Shown: piece after piece, positions 1-10,828 of the stretch | Layout: every line of letters begins with the position of its first letter | How positions within the stretch are numbered: position 1 is the first letter of the stretch | Assembly (NCBI GenBank): GCA_014529385.2 | Contig: CM043964.1 | Location: forward strand, 134,390,420 to 134,454,419 | Source: Adiantum capillus-veneris | Taxonomy: Eukaryota > Streptophyta > Polypodiopsida > Polypodiales > Pteridaceae | Direction: 5' to 3' | DNA length: 64,000 bases | Notes under the pieces: generated by a model | The model's database searches: none | What the model was told of the DNA's origin: nothing | What the model saw: only the letters and a program-made list of their open reading frames with translations | Made by a program: the position numbers and the translations under genes

Positions 1-39
1 ATACGTAAAGACAAGCACATCAACCATATGGCAAGCTTT

Positions 40-155
40 CCTTTCAGCTACAATATAATTGCAGAAGCTCTTTCAGATAATGCAGCAAAGAGACTTGCCT
101 TTTAGCTACAATATAATTGCAGAAGCTCTTTCAGATAATGCAGCAAAGAGACATC
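40..155. repeat. two-copy tandem duplication, about 58-bp unit
   Basis: A block containing 'agctacaatataattgcag' and 'cagataatgcagcaaagaga' occurs twice in direct succession with a 58-bp offset (starts near 46 and 104). The copies are almost identical, so the duplication is recent. No coding sequence is seen in the first 370 bases. Confidence 0.85.
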
Positions 156-374
156 TTCATAGGCTGCACTTCAATGGTGGATGATCATGACAGTATTCAC
201 TCTGCACCACCTTCACAACCTTGCTAGCTACAACATTTCATCCTTTCACATTTTATCAAGACACAATGAGCTCTTATAGCTTGCATGAGCTTCTCAAGTT
301 CCTCTTACCCTCACAACTACATACTCTGCTTCCACAATTGTCGCTCTCCATCCAAGCTTCTAAAGCTAGGTTCG

Positions 375-500
<126 letters not shown>

Positions 501-536
501 TAGATTTTATTATCGTCCTCGGAGGTCAAATATGAC

Positions 537-3500
537 CTATGGGACCAAAGTTACATGTGATGTAGTATGTGTATGGCTGATGAGTGACTCTCGATGCTCC
601 AAAATTGTAGTGATGAGAGTCGCAATGGAGAGCCCACACTTTGGCTGGGAGAGGAAAGTGTGTAGGTCTAAGTTATGGCTGAAAATATGAGAGAAGCAAG
701 TTCGGATGTGACCAAAAGCTGAGCACTCTAGTAGTGTGTGGTACTCAGACTCTCGAACTTGCAGTGAGCAGAATGTGCACAATCGATTTGACTCTTTTCC
801 ATTGCCCCAACGCCCTATCTCGCATCGAAGGAAATGGGAGCTAAGCCGAATCGCCGCGATAGTGCGTATCGTGGACAAGGGAATAGGCTCAAGCATGTAA
901 GTGTGAGTACGGTTTCCTCTCTCAGCGAAGAACATGGTTTTGTAGTTGGGGGCAATATAGGTGGTGTAATGTATGAAGCGTGACCCACCGGATTTCTCCC
1001 AAGCCGTAATACATTGGCGTTGTAGAAAAGCTTCATTCACTTGACAGTCAATGGAAGCATCATGTAGCAAGTGTAATGCATCCCATCTCCCAAACCACTT
1101 CTTTATGTCTTGCATCCATCCCGTGCTCAAGATCTTGCTTTTATGCGTCTTTTGAACTTTTTTGCTTGCTTCCCATGCAATTGTAGGAAGTCGATGTGAG
1201 GGGTTTCGACGCATCTTTATCATGTACTCCACAACCCTTTCCATGCCCATAACCTCAATTGGAAGAGATCCCGACTCAAGAAGTAGGAGCATATATGGTG
1301 TTTGTGTCTTAACTTGGAGAAAGTTTGTAAGAAAACGTTTTTGGACATTCTCAAACTCTTTCCAAGTAGACTTTGAGATGCTCCCGCCCCACACTTCAAC
1401 TCCATAAAGAAGAACCAGTGTTACCAATGCATCAAAAAGATACTTCTTGAGAACCCAACACTTGATGTTTCCCGCATTACACATGTTCTCAAATGCATAA
1501 TATGCTCGCTTTCCCGCTTCCAAATGACGCATAGAACATTCATGCCACTTGTGATTGGATGGAACCTCAAGGCCAAGGTACTTAAAGCTCTCAACAACTT
1601 CAAGTGTCTCATTGTTGTACACAATGCATGGCTTCTCCTTATGGTTGGTTTTCACAAGCATAACCTTTGTTTTGGATTCATTTACAATCAGCCCACTATG
1701 CAAGCAAAAGTTCTCAAGGACAACCATAAGCTTTTGTGCATCTTCTAAAGTGTGTGCTAGAAGCACTACATCATCCGCATACAACAAAAGCATGATTACC
1801 GCATTGCAAATAGTGACCTCTTCAATGCCTTCTTCTTGCATAAAGTCAAGTACCATTTGTTCCAATTCATCGATGCATAGACCAAAGAGAGTTGGTGACA
1901 ATGGACATCCTTGTTTAACCCCAATAGTGCTTACAAAAATTTCTGAAATTTCTCTTCCCATGCGCAATTGACAAATCACCTTCTCATAGATTCGAGAAAC
2001 CGCAAGCATAAACTCACTTGGCACTTGGAGTTCTTCCATCCTTCTCCACAAATTGTTACGTGGAATCATATCAAAGGCTTTCTTAAAGTCCACAAAACAA
2101 CAATACAATCGCTTGCCTTTCAACCGACTTTCCTCCATGAGAACACGAAGAGTGACAAGATGATCAATGGTGCTATGGCATCGACGAAAACCCGCTTGTC
2201 CCTTTGCACGCTTGTCATTCTCTTTAGCCCAATCACTCAATTTCATCTCCATTATGCACCCAAACAACTTTGCCATAAGAGACCCAATCATTATAGTCCG
2301 ATAGTTGCTTACATTCTTTACATCCCCTCCTTTATGCAAAGGCTTAACCCAATTAGTAGTCCAATCATAAGGCATACCATGTTGAAGTGCAAGGTTGAAC
2401 ATATCACACATCCACTCATGGGTAAAATCTCCCGTCCATTTGATCATCTCCGGCTTGATACCTTGAAGATCTTCCGCTTTGCGAGTGGCCAACTTTTCAA
2501 GCCCACCGCATACATCCTCAATAGTAAAAAAAGAGGGCATACATGGGAGTGAACCATAAAGTGGCATTTTTTCAGCATTTGCTTGCTCATATAATTGCCT
2601 ACAATGTGTGTACATATCCACTAGACTCAAGTTACCAAAATTCTCAACCCGCTTGCCCCTCAAGTTTCTCCAAAATCTTCCACATGCATGTGCCTTTTCT
2701 TGGACTTGAAATTCTTGTTGCTTTACTTCCCATCTTCTTCTCTTCTTTTGAATCAATGCCTTGTATGTATGCAAATGACTTGGATAGTTGTCTTTGTCCA
2801 TAGTTGCATCAAGCTTTATCAAGGACTTTCGAGCATCTTGACATTCTTTATCAAACCACCTTTTGCGTGATCTATCTTTGTTGATACCATGGAGATGCTT
2901 TATGGCAAAGCATTCTTCCACACAAGAACAAATAGCTTTCTTGAAAGCTTCCCATTTAGTTTCCAATGGTGCATCACATTGAAGCTTTGTCATCCATAAT
3001 TTTTGCTCAACCATTTCAATGTACATTGGTGCCCGTTTGAAATCCATACATAGTGATAACTTCTCTTTCCTTTGGCTGAGATTATCATGCTTAGTTGCTT
3101 CTCCACATGAAAGGTCAATACATAAGGTGCGATGGTCGGATTCCGAGGTCCATTGACCAAACATAAAACTCTTTATGCGATACATGATGGATTCAGAGAG
3201 TAGCATATAGTCAATCACACTATCCCCATTATGTCTCCTACATGTAAATCCATTGGTTCCACTCCACAAAGATACACCATTGGCAATGAGCATACCCGTG
3301 CTATTACACATGTGTAAAAGTAACTTTCCATAGTGATCCGGCTCTTTCTCATCCATTGAAGTACGATCATACAAGTGAACTTCCTCCAACTCCCTTGAAA
3401 TGTATGGCATATCAAATTGTTGAGTATCATGTTGCAATGTATTTGTGCGAGCATTCATATCCCCAAATACAATAACATCACCTTCACCTTTGAAATAAGC

Positions 3501-3929
3501 AATGTCCTCTTCCAAATCAGAAAATGGTTGATCTCTATCCATGCAAGCATAAAAGGGAGAATCATGATGAGGAATGTAGCAACCGGCTACAAAAATGGGT
3601 GCTCTTTTTGGTGTCATAATTTTCAGCCATACATAACGTTTGTACTTGTCATCTTTCACAATTGATACAAAATCTTCCAATCCTTTCTTAACCATACATG
3701 CTACCCCTCCTTGTCCTCTTCGTTGCTTGAGATTCTTTGACCACATCAATGAATGTACATTGTAATCCTCCAAGCCGTTAATCCTTTGTGTATCATGCTC
3801 CCAAGTTTCAACAAGAAGTACAACATCGGCTTTGCTTGTTAGTTCATCAATGCCAACCCCCGCATTCCATGGGTATCCATTACAATTCCAAAAGCATATT
3901 TTCAATTGTAACTCGGTCTCATAGGTCAC
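537..3929 (-). CDS. LINE ORF2: endonuclease-reverse transcriptase
   Basis: About 1130 residues with no internal stop. The N-terminal APE-type endonuclease nicks target DNA: FWNCNG near residue 14, LLVETWEHD near 40, VFGDMNAR near 151, and SDHRTLC near 265. The central RT copies element RNA by target-primed reverse transcription: VDFKKAFDMI, GVKQGCPLSP and YADDVVLLA (catalytic YADD near 717). A C-terminal C-x2-C...H...C cluster lies near 1053-1075 (CTFCSLQV...EYHTLLEC). The frame opens with GTG, 6 nt after the ORF1 stop, and no in-frame ATG precedes the endonuclease. Translation probably depends on termination-reinitiation after ORF1. All catalytic motifs I can check are present. Confidence 0.93.
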   Translation of the reverse strand: MTYETELQLKICFWNCNGYPWNAGVGIDELTSKADVVLLVETWEHDTQRINGLEDYNVHSLMWSKNLKQRRGQGGVACMVKKGLEDFVSIVKDDKYKRYVWLKIMTPKRAPIFVAGCYIPHHDSPFYACMDRDQPFSDLEEDIAYFKGEGDVIVFGDMNARTNTLQHDTQQFDMPYISRELEEVHLYDRTSMDEKEPDHYGKLLLHMCNSTGMLIANGVSLWSGTNGFTCRRHNGDSVIDYMLLSESIMYRIKSFMFGQWTSESDHRTLCIDLSCGEATKHDNLSQRKEKLSLCMDFKRAPMYIEMVEQKLWMTKLQCDAPLETKWEAFKKAICSCVEECFAIKHLHGINKDRSRKRWFDKECQDARKSLIKLDATMDKDNYPSHLHTYKALIQKKRRRWEVKQQEFQVQEKAHACGRFWRNLRGKRVENFGNLSLVDMYTHCRQLYEQANAEKMPLYGSLPCMPSFFTIEDVCGGLEKLATRKAEDLQGIKPEMIKWTGDFTHEWMCDMFNLALQHGMPYDWTTNWVKPLHKGGDVKNVSNYRTIMIGSLMAKLFGCIMEMKLSDWAKENDKRAKGQAGFRRCHSTIDHLVTLRVLMEESRLKGKRLYCCFVDFKKAFDMIPRNNLWRRMEELQVPSEFMLAVSRIYEKVICQLRMGREISEIFVSTIGVKQGCPLSPTLFGLCIDELEQMVLDFMQEEGIEEVTICNAVIMLLLYADDVVLLAHTLEDAQKLMVVLENFCLHSGLIVNESKTKVMLVKTNHKEKPCIVYNNETLEVVESFKYLGLEVPSNHKWHECSMRHLEAGKRAYYAFENMCNAGNIKCWVLKKYLFDALVTLVLLYGVEVWGGSISKSTWKEFENVQKRFLTNFLQVKTQTPYMLLLLESGSLPIEVMGMERVVEYMIKMRRNPSHRLPTIAWEASKKVQKTHKSKILSTGWMQDIKKWFGRWDALHLLHDASIDCQVNEAFLQRQCITAWEKSGGSRFIHYTTYIAPNYKTMFFAERGNRTHTYMLEPIPLSTIRTIAAIRLSSHFLRCEIGRWGNGKESNRLCTFCSLQVRESEYHTLLECSAFGHIRTCFSHIFSHNLDLHTFLSQPKCGLSIATLITTILEHRESLISHTHTTSHVTLVP

Positions 3930-3935
3930 GCATCC

Positions 3936-4760
3936 CTATTTGCTTGAGAGACTTGCCTCCTCCTTGGGCACATTTTCTTCGTGAGAGATCTCCTTGTTTT
4001 TATTATTCTTTTCCTCATATGCCTTGCAACGCATATTTTGTTGCTTAATAGTGCGATCTTCACATACAAAACATTTTGTATCCCTCAAATAGATCCAACT
4101 ATTATCAAGGATAATCTTTCGCTTGGTCTCATCCGGCATGGTGCATACAATTGGCCGTTCTCCTGAGCGAGGAGCTCCTTGCTTCCCCACTCTGTGTGCT
4201 CCATAGACCATAACTCCGGACATGCCAAAGTTGGTTTTGAAGAAATCTTCAATAACAATGGCAAGAGAAGGAGGTGTCTCTAACTTCTCTTCGGGAATTC
4301 CACGAATAACAATGTTCTTGGAACGTCGCTCCTGTTCCTTCAACTCCTCCACATCCACATTCTCAACATTCTTTGTTTGAACCATAGCTTGCATGAGTGA
4401 GGAATTAGAAACCACATTGCTACCACATACATCAGCCCAAGACTTGTTTGTGCATACATTTTTCATGTCGCATACATCCCGGCTCATAGTGTCAAATTTC
4501 TCCTCTTTCAATACATGGTCATGCTCTACTTTGCTCATCCGCTCCTTCAAAGCATTCAAGTCCACAAGAGAGCGTTTACATTCCTTGACTTCCTCTTCAA
4601 GTTGCATCAAACGTGTTGTTTGCATCTCAAGTGTCCTCTTGAGATTCTCATTCTCAACCACAAGTACCCTTAGTGTGCCATTCTCCATTGCATGTGCTCG
4701 TAAGTCTTCGCCTTGTTTGTTTACGGTCTCTTGCAATGATACCAAGTACGCCATGATCAT
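3936..4760 (-). CDS. LINE ORF1: RNA-binding chaperone-like protein
   Basis: A 274-residue frame from ATG 4760. Residues about 10-90 form a heptad-rich coiled coil (ENLKRTLEMQTTRLMQLEEEV). Residues about 145-240 look like the RRM-type ORF1 core, with KNIVIRGIPEE as the RNP-like strand and HRVGK and RPIVCTM further on. The C-terminus is Lys/Glu-rich. Proteins of this kind coat LINE RNA and trimerise through the coiled coil. It ends 6 nt before ORF2. The same frame continues upstream to another ATG but is broken by one TGA (see 4761-4886), so this product may be N-terminally shortened. Assignment rests on order and motifs. Confidence 0.8.
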   Translation of the reverse strand: MIMAYLVSLQETVNKQGEDLRAHAMENGTLRVLVVENENLKRTLEMQTTRLMQLEEEVKECKRSLVDLNALKERMSKVEHDHVLKEEKFDTMSRDVCDMKNVCTNKSWADVCGSNVVSNSSLMQAMVQTKNVENVDVEELKEQERRSKNIVIRGIPEEKLETPPSLAIVIEDFFKTNFGMSGVMVYGAHRVGKQGAPRSGERPIVCTMPDETKRKIILDNSWIYLRDTKCFVCEDRTIKQQNMRCKAYEEKNNKNKEISHEENVPKEEASLSSK

Positions 4761-4886
4761 GGTTTCCGATGTCGTTGGTTGGGTGGTTGTGTTGCTATCT
4801 CAACACTTAGGAGATTTTGGATCATTTTCCACAATGTTTGTGGACCTTGTTGAAGAAGAAGAACCCTTGCGAGTGCCGGAAGACAT
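4761..4886 (-). pseudogene. upstream in-frame extension of LINE ORF1, cut by TGA
   Basis: ATG 4886-4884 opens a frame (MSSGTRKGSSSSTRS...) that is in phase with ORF1 and is stopped by TGA at 4802-4800, 13 codons before ATG 4760. A Ser/Thr-rich N-terminus fits ORF1 proteins. The TGA could derive from CGA by CpG deamination. Either this is a decayed true N-terminus or a uORF; the exact phase match favours the first. Confidence 0.6.
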
Positions 4887-5064
4887 TGTATGTAAAATAG
4901 AAGATGAGAATCAATTTTGTTGAACCTGTTCACTTCGGAAATGCTGCTATAGAAACGCCTTCCATAACTCTGAAAATTTTTGTCTTTACATCAATGCGTA
5001 GAGGACTTCGTGCTCTTCAGTTGAGGCTATAGATCACCCAAATCGGAGTTCGGAGTTCGGAGTT

Positions 5065-6500
<1,436 letters not shown>

Positions 6501-6720
6501 TAATAGGAAACATTTAGCATCAAATTAAATATCATCTATTTATCATTATCCCTAAACACCTCAAGCATTCCACATGGAGACTTCAATCATCCACCCTTAT
6601 ATTAACTCCTTAATAGGAAACATTTAGCATCAAAATACATATTATCTATCTACAATTGTCTCTAAACACCTCAAGCATTCCTCATGGAAACTTCAATCAT
6701 CCACTCTTATATTAACTCCT
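6501..6720. repeat. two-copy tandem duplication, 110-bp unit
   Basis: 'taataggaaacatttagcat' recurs at 6501 and 6611. The rest of the unit ('cacctcaagcattcc', 'acttcaatcatccac', 'cttatattaactcctt') is shared, with roughly ten substitutions. It has no coding content. Confidence 0.9.
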
Positions 6721-6801
6721 TGATTATCCAAGGGTATGCTCCCTCCTCCGAAGCACAACTCATGGTCATAGATAGTCAGACCATGGTAAATTCTTAGACA
6801 A

Positions 6802-6849
6802 GTGTGTGTGTGTGTGTGCGCGCGTGCACTCTCTCTCTCTCTCTCTCTC
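6802..6849. repeat. compound microsatellite (TG)n-(CG)n-(CT)n
   Basis: About nine TG units, three CG units and then about ten CT units. The 27-bp alternating purine-pyrimidine part (6802-6828) is the sort of sequence that can adopt Z-DNA. Confidence 0.9.
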
Positions 6850-7581
6850 GTGGAATGAAGAGAGGGGTTTCTCAATACATAATCTTATGGCAAGTGCTTG
6901 TGGGGAGAGAGACTTCTGTATTTTTTCAATATTGTCAAGGAATGCTTAGTTTAGGGAATTTATCGAAGAAGTAGGTTTGGTAGAGTTTACTGGTAGGTCG
7001 GGGTTGGTAGAGTTTATTGATAGGTTAGAGTTAATATGAACAATGTGTATTTGCAATCTTCTAAATTGTATCTTATTGAAATTGGAGATAAATCATTTTC
7101 GATGGGTGGCTTTAATTTTTCTAGCTCCCAAAAAAGATGTTTCAACTTACAATCATGACAGTTGTCAAACCAAGAGGAAAATGAAAATATCCTCCACACA
7201 CTTGATGTCATAATAATCAATATCTAATTCTCCTAAATGATTTTCTTAGGTTAAACTGATCATTTAATATGGGGAAGTGCCAGGGGAGAAAAAGCTAGAA
7301 TATTGGTTAAGCTAGCAGACCGGCCATAGTAGGGATCCAAAGGAGGAAAAATAGGGATCCAAAGGGGGGGCCATCTGCAAAAGATCCATGTGCAACAATG
7401 GGCTAAAAAGACCCTAAGGTTCAGCCCATTAAGACTTCCAAAATGCTAAGGTTCCAAAATTCAAAGGTTGTGTACAAAGGTCAACCTTAAGGGAATTGGA
7501 TGCTTGTGTGTGTACAAAAAAGTCTTTGCAATCCCTACTTGGGAGGGGGCGAGCCTTGCATGTAGGGGTTGAGAGAGAAAG

Positions 7582-7615
<34 letters not shown>

Positions 7616-7699
7616 GCTCCCTTTACACAAAGGGAATGAGGGACACATGTCAGCTCCCTAGCCCAGATGCCCACAAGCTGCAACCAATTTCTATTGGAT

Positions 7700-8814
7700 G
7701 GCCTTGAAGGTGGACCAATGAGAATTAGACTAGATTAAATCTAGTTTAGTTAATTTAAAAGCACTTAATAAAAAGAACCAATGAAAATTAAGTCTCTTGG
7801 ATGACTATTGGACAGTCTCCCAAGGGGTCCAATGAGCATTCAGCAGCCCATTGGCTTGCCTGATTCCTATCGGCCAGGAGGAAAAGGGGTCCAATGAGAG
7901 TTTAGTTGAATTATTAAATTACCTAAAGCTCTCACAAAAGGAGAAAGGGGGACACATGTCAGAAGGCTATCACTTATGCTGCTTAATAGTCATTGGCTTG
8001 ACTTGGGGAGGTCCAATGAGGGTAGAGGAAGAGCAAATAGCAAGAGGGCTCGCCCAAGAGAGTGAGGGGGTTGATTTTTGCAAGGCATTATCACACACAC
8101 ACACACACACACTCACACAGTCTATGTGAGAAGTAAAGAAGACTATCTCTTCCCAAGCTTTAATGGAGAGCTCATCACCTACTCCAAGCTTGTGAGATAG
8201 AAGCCTACATCGACATACTCTTGGCATGTGGATGCAAATCCAACCAAGAGCCAAGCTTCAATGCATGCTCATCTCCTCTACCAAGATAATTACTAAGCTA
8301 AGATATGCTAATATGAGTGATTATGTGAGGATATGTACATCTTTCTCGTAAGATACTCCTTCTTCCTCTCAATCTACTGTCATACCCTGCTAGCTCTCAC
8401 CATCTTCGAAGGTGTGTGAGGTCTTAGGTCTGAGACCGGGGATAATTGATGTTGTGTTTGTTAAGTGTTTTGCTTAGTGCATGAAGATTTCATCTTCATT
8501 GCACTAGCTAGTCTTGAAGGAACACAAAGAATTGTATTGTACAATGTCTCTCTTGATGGGAGAAACCATAATACAAAGCCTTTTGGAGGGCGGACCGGCT
8601 CCATGCAAATCCGGTCCTCAACTGTTGTCAATAGCTTAATTTCTCTCTCTTTTGAAAGTATTGTTCATGCTATCTAACTAGGTGTTATGCTTTTTGTTGC
8701 TCTCTCCACCCAAGCACTCTTGTAATTCTCATTAGGAATCTATTCTAATGAAATGCCCACTATGTTCATGCTAATTTCTGCTACACACAAGTTTTTAGGC
8801 CATTAAATGTTACA
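7700..8814 (+). repeat. probable 5' LTR (right part) of the first gypsy element
   Basis: The right edge is set by a primer-binding site starting at 8816: the LTR ends ...gttaca at 8814. The left edge is unknown because no 3' LTR copy survives in the window. The region holds repeated CCAATGA motifs, (CA)n tracts at about 7584-7612 and 8091-8112, and an AT-rich poly(A)-site-like stretch ('aggaatctattctaatg') near 8730. This is U3/R/U5-like but rests mainly on the PBS. Confidence 0.5.
7712..8022 (+). promoter_or_regulatory. cluster of CCAAT-containing direct repeats in the putative U3
   Basis: The motif (g)gtCCAATGAg or accCAATGA occurs near 7712, 7778, 7828, 7888 and 8010, spaced about 50-120 bp. 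CCAAT repeats are typical enhancer-type elements; a role as LTR enhancer is inferred from position only. Confidence 0.4.
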
Positions 8815-8815
8815 T

Positions 8816-8829
8816 TGGTATCATAGCAC
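8816..8829 (+). other. primer-binding site (tRNA-iMet type) of the first gypsy element
   Basis: 'tggtatcatagcac' matches the plant initiator-Met PBS (TGGTATCAGAGC) with one mismatch and immediately follows the LTR-like ...aca end. The gag frame starts about 400 bp downstream. Confidence 0.75.
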
Positions 8830-9231
8830 AAGGTTTCTCTTTTCTTGCTCAAGAAGGGAGGTCCTCAAGCTAGCTATAAATGGTTGGTATTATTAATTTC
8901 CTGTGAGTAAGTAGAATAGGGATTTTTCAGCCTTGCAGTGCGCCTGCCTTTGTGTAGTTAACGGGGCATCACCGTCAAGAGCTATGGTCTTAATAGTGGA
9001 GTCCTACGGGACTTGCCTACGGCTTAACCACTATTGAGCTATTAGAAGCTTGACAGAAGCCGATGCTGTTTTGGTGTTGAAAGACCCTCCCTTCTATTCC
9101 TTGCAATTAATGGTATTTGAGCCACGGGTACAGTAGCTTGAGTGCTTTTTCTAAAGGGGTAAAGAGGAGTAGCAACTAGGGCTTGAAGTGCCAAAGTACA
9201 CCTAAAAAGTTTACACCTAAAAGTTGTTAGA

Positions 9232-10828
9232 ATGGCTAACAATAGTAAAGAGAGTGAAATTAATGTTGATAACTTTGATTTTGCTAATGAGCAAGCTACT
9301 AATGATGCTCCGATGCTTGTTAACTATCTTGTTTCTAGGCTTCAACAAGCCGTGGGCAATCCATCTCTCCAAAGTAAAGTGCAACGGCAGCTCCATGCTC
9401 ACGGGATTCTCCAAGCTCATCACCATGACGAGAGAACACCTAGGAAGCCTCCTTGTGAGACTCCCAAAAGAGGTCTCTCTCCGATTCGGGAAGAAGAACA
9501 AAATCCATACGAAGGGCTCAAGAATTTACTTCTTGATGATGCATCTCCTTCCCAAAGGAGAACTCAAGAGCCTCCAATGAAGGATTGAGAAAGAAGTGAG
9601 TCTCCCGCCACCTCGACGAAGATGGCTCCACAAAGACGGCGGGCTAAACGCTCTCCATCACCAGCGAAGCGGAGAAGACCATCACACTCTTCTCCACGCC
9701 ATAATTCAAAGAGGGATGATAAAAAGCAAGAGAAGAAAAAAGGCTAGAAAGAGGACACCCTCTTCTCCATCTTCTTCATCCTCTTCCTCTTATGAAAGTG
9801 ATGGTGAAGACAACGAAGATCAAGACAAGAAAAATGCAAGAAAGAGGTCACCCTCTTCTCCACCTTCTTCAAATTCTTCACCTTATGAAGAAAGTGATGG
9901 TGCAACCTTTGAACCATCAAAAAGAAGAGGCCATAGGAAATCCTATGCCGCATGGAAGAGGTCAACCAAGCTGAAGAAGTTCAAAGAGGGAGGGAAGAGC
10001 ATCTCTTTCCTTACCTATGATGGCACCTTTGGTGCTACGGACAAAGTCTTGGCCTTTATACAACAATTTGATTCGGCGTTTGGAGATGAGGGCTTCACGG
10101 AGTCCTCTAAGCTACGCCATGTAGCTATGCACTTTCAAAAGTCCGCCAGACAATGGTGGTCTAGCCTATGAGCCAACGGTGAAGATCCACAAACATGGAA
10201 AGCTTTAAGAGCTTCCATTATGAAGCAATTTTTGGCCACCGATGCCAAAGACAAAGTACTCACCGAATGGCGAAGCTTAAAGATCTCTCCCTATGAATCC
10301 ATCCGCAAATATGTAGACAAGTTTTGGGACCTACAACTCAAAGCCACTGTCTTCAAAAAGTTGGATTTTGGAGAGCAAAAGCAACAATTTTGTGCGGGCT
10401 TAACCAAAGAAATGGTGGAGTATGTCAACTCCCAAAGGCCACGTACCATATCGGCGATAATACACCATACTATGGTGGCCTCTCAAATCAATTTCCAAAC
10501 GGGGGCTAAAATAAATAATAAGCCCACGGAAAACAAGGGTTCCAATGAGCCTAAGGGGAAGGACAATGTCCAAAAGTCTCATAAGGGCAACTCCAACAAA
10601 GCTAAAGACAAGGGAGTTTACAAAGGTAAGAACAAACTCTCTCCTAAAGAGCTTGAGCGTTATCGCAAGGATAACTGGTGTTTCAAGTGCGGTGAACAAG
10701 GGCATGCGTACCGCGCTTGTCCCCAAAAGAACAACCGCCAAGATCCTCCTAGAGATTCCTTGGTTGAAATCCAAGAGGAGCAGACTCACCAAACTTACCA
10801 CAAAGGATCTCCTCTATGCCATGCTTAG
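9232..10828 (+). pseudogene. gag: gypsy gag, decayed
   Basis: It starts MANNSKESEINVDN at 9232. A TGA at 9586 and a one-base frameshift in the A-rich stretch near 9740 precede an Arg/Ser-rich linker (KRSPSPAKRRR, PSSPSSSSSS). The capsid-like part follows (FGATDKVLAFIQQFD near 10030, SARQWW near 10145, KYVDKFWDL near 10305). The C-terminus has a canonical CX2CX4HX4C knuckle (CFKCGEQGHAYRAC, about 10681-10722) that would bind element RNA. A further TGA lies at 10169 and a TAG at 10826, after which protease continues in the same phase. Confidence 0.88.
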
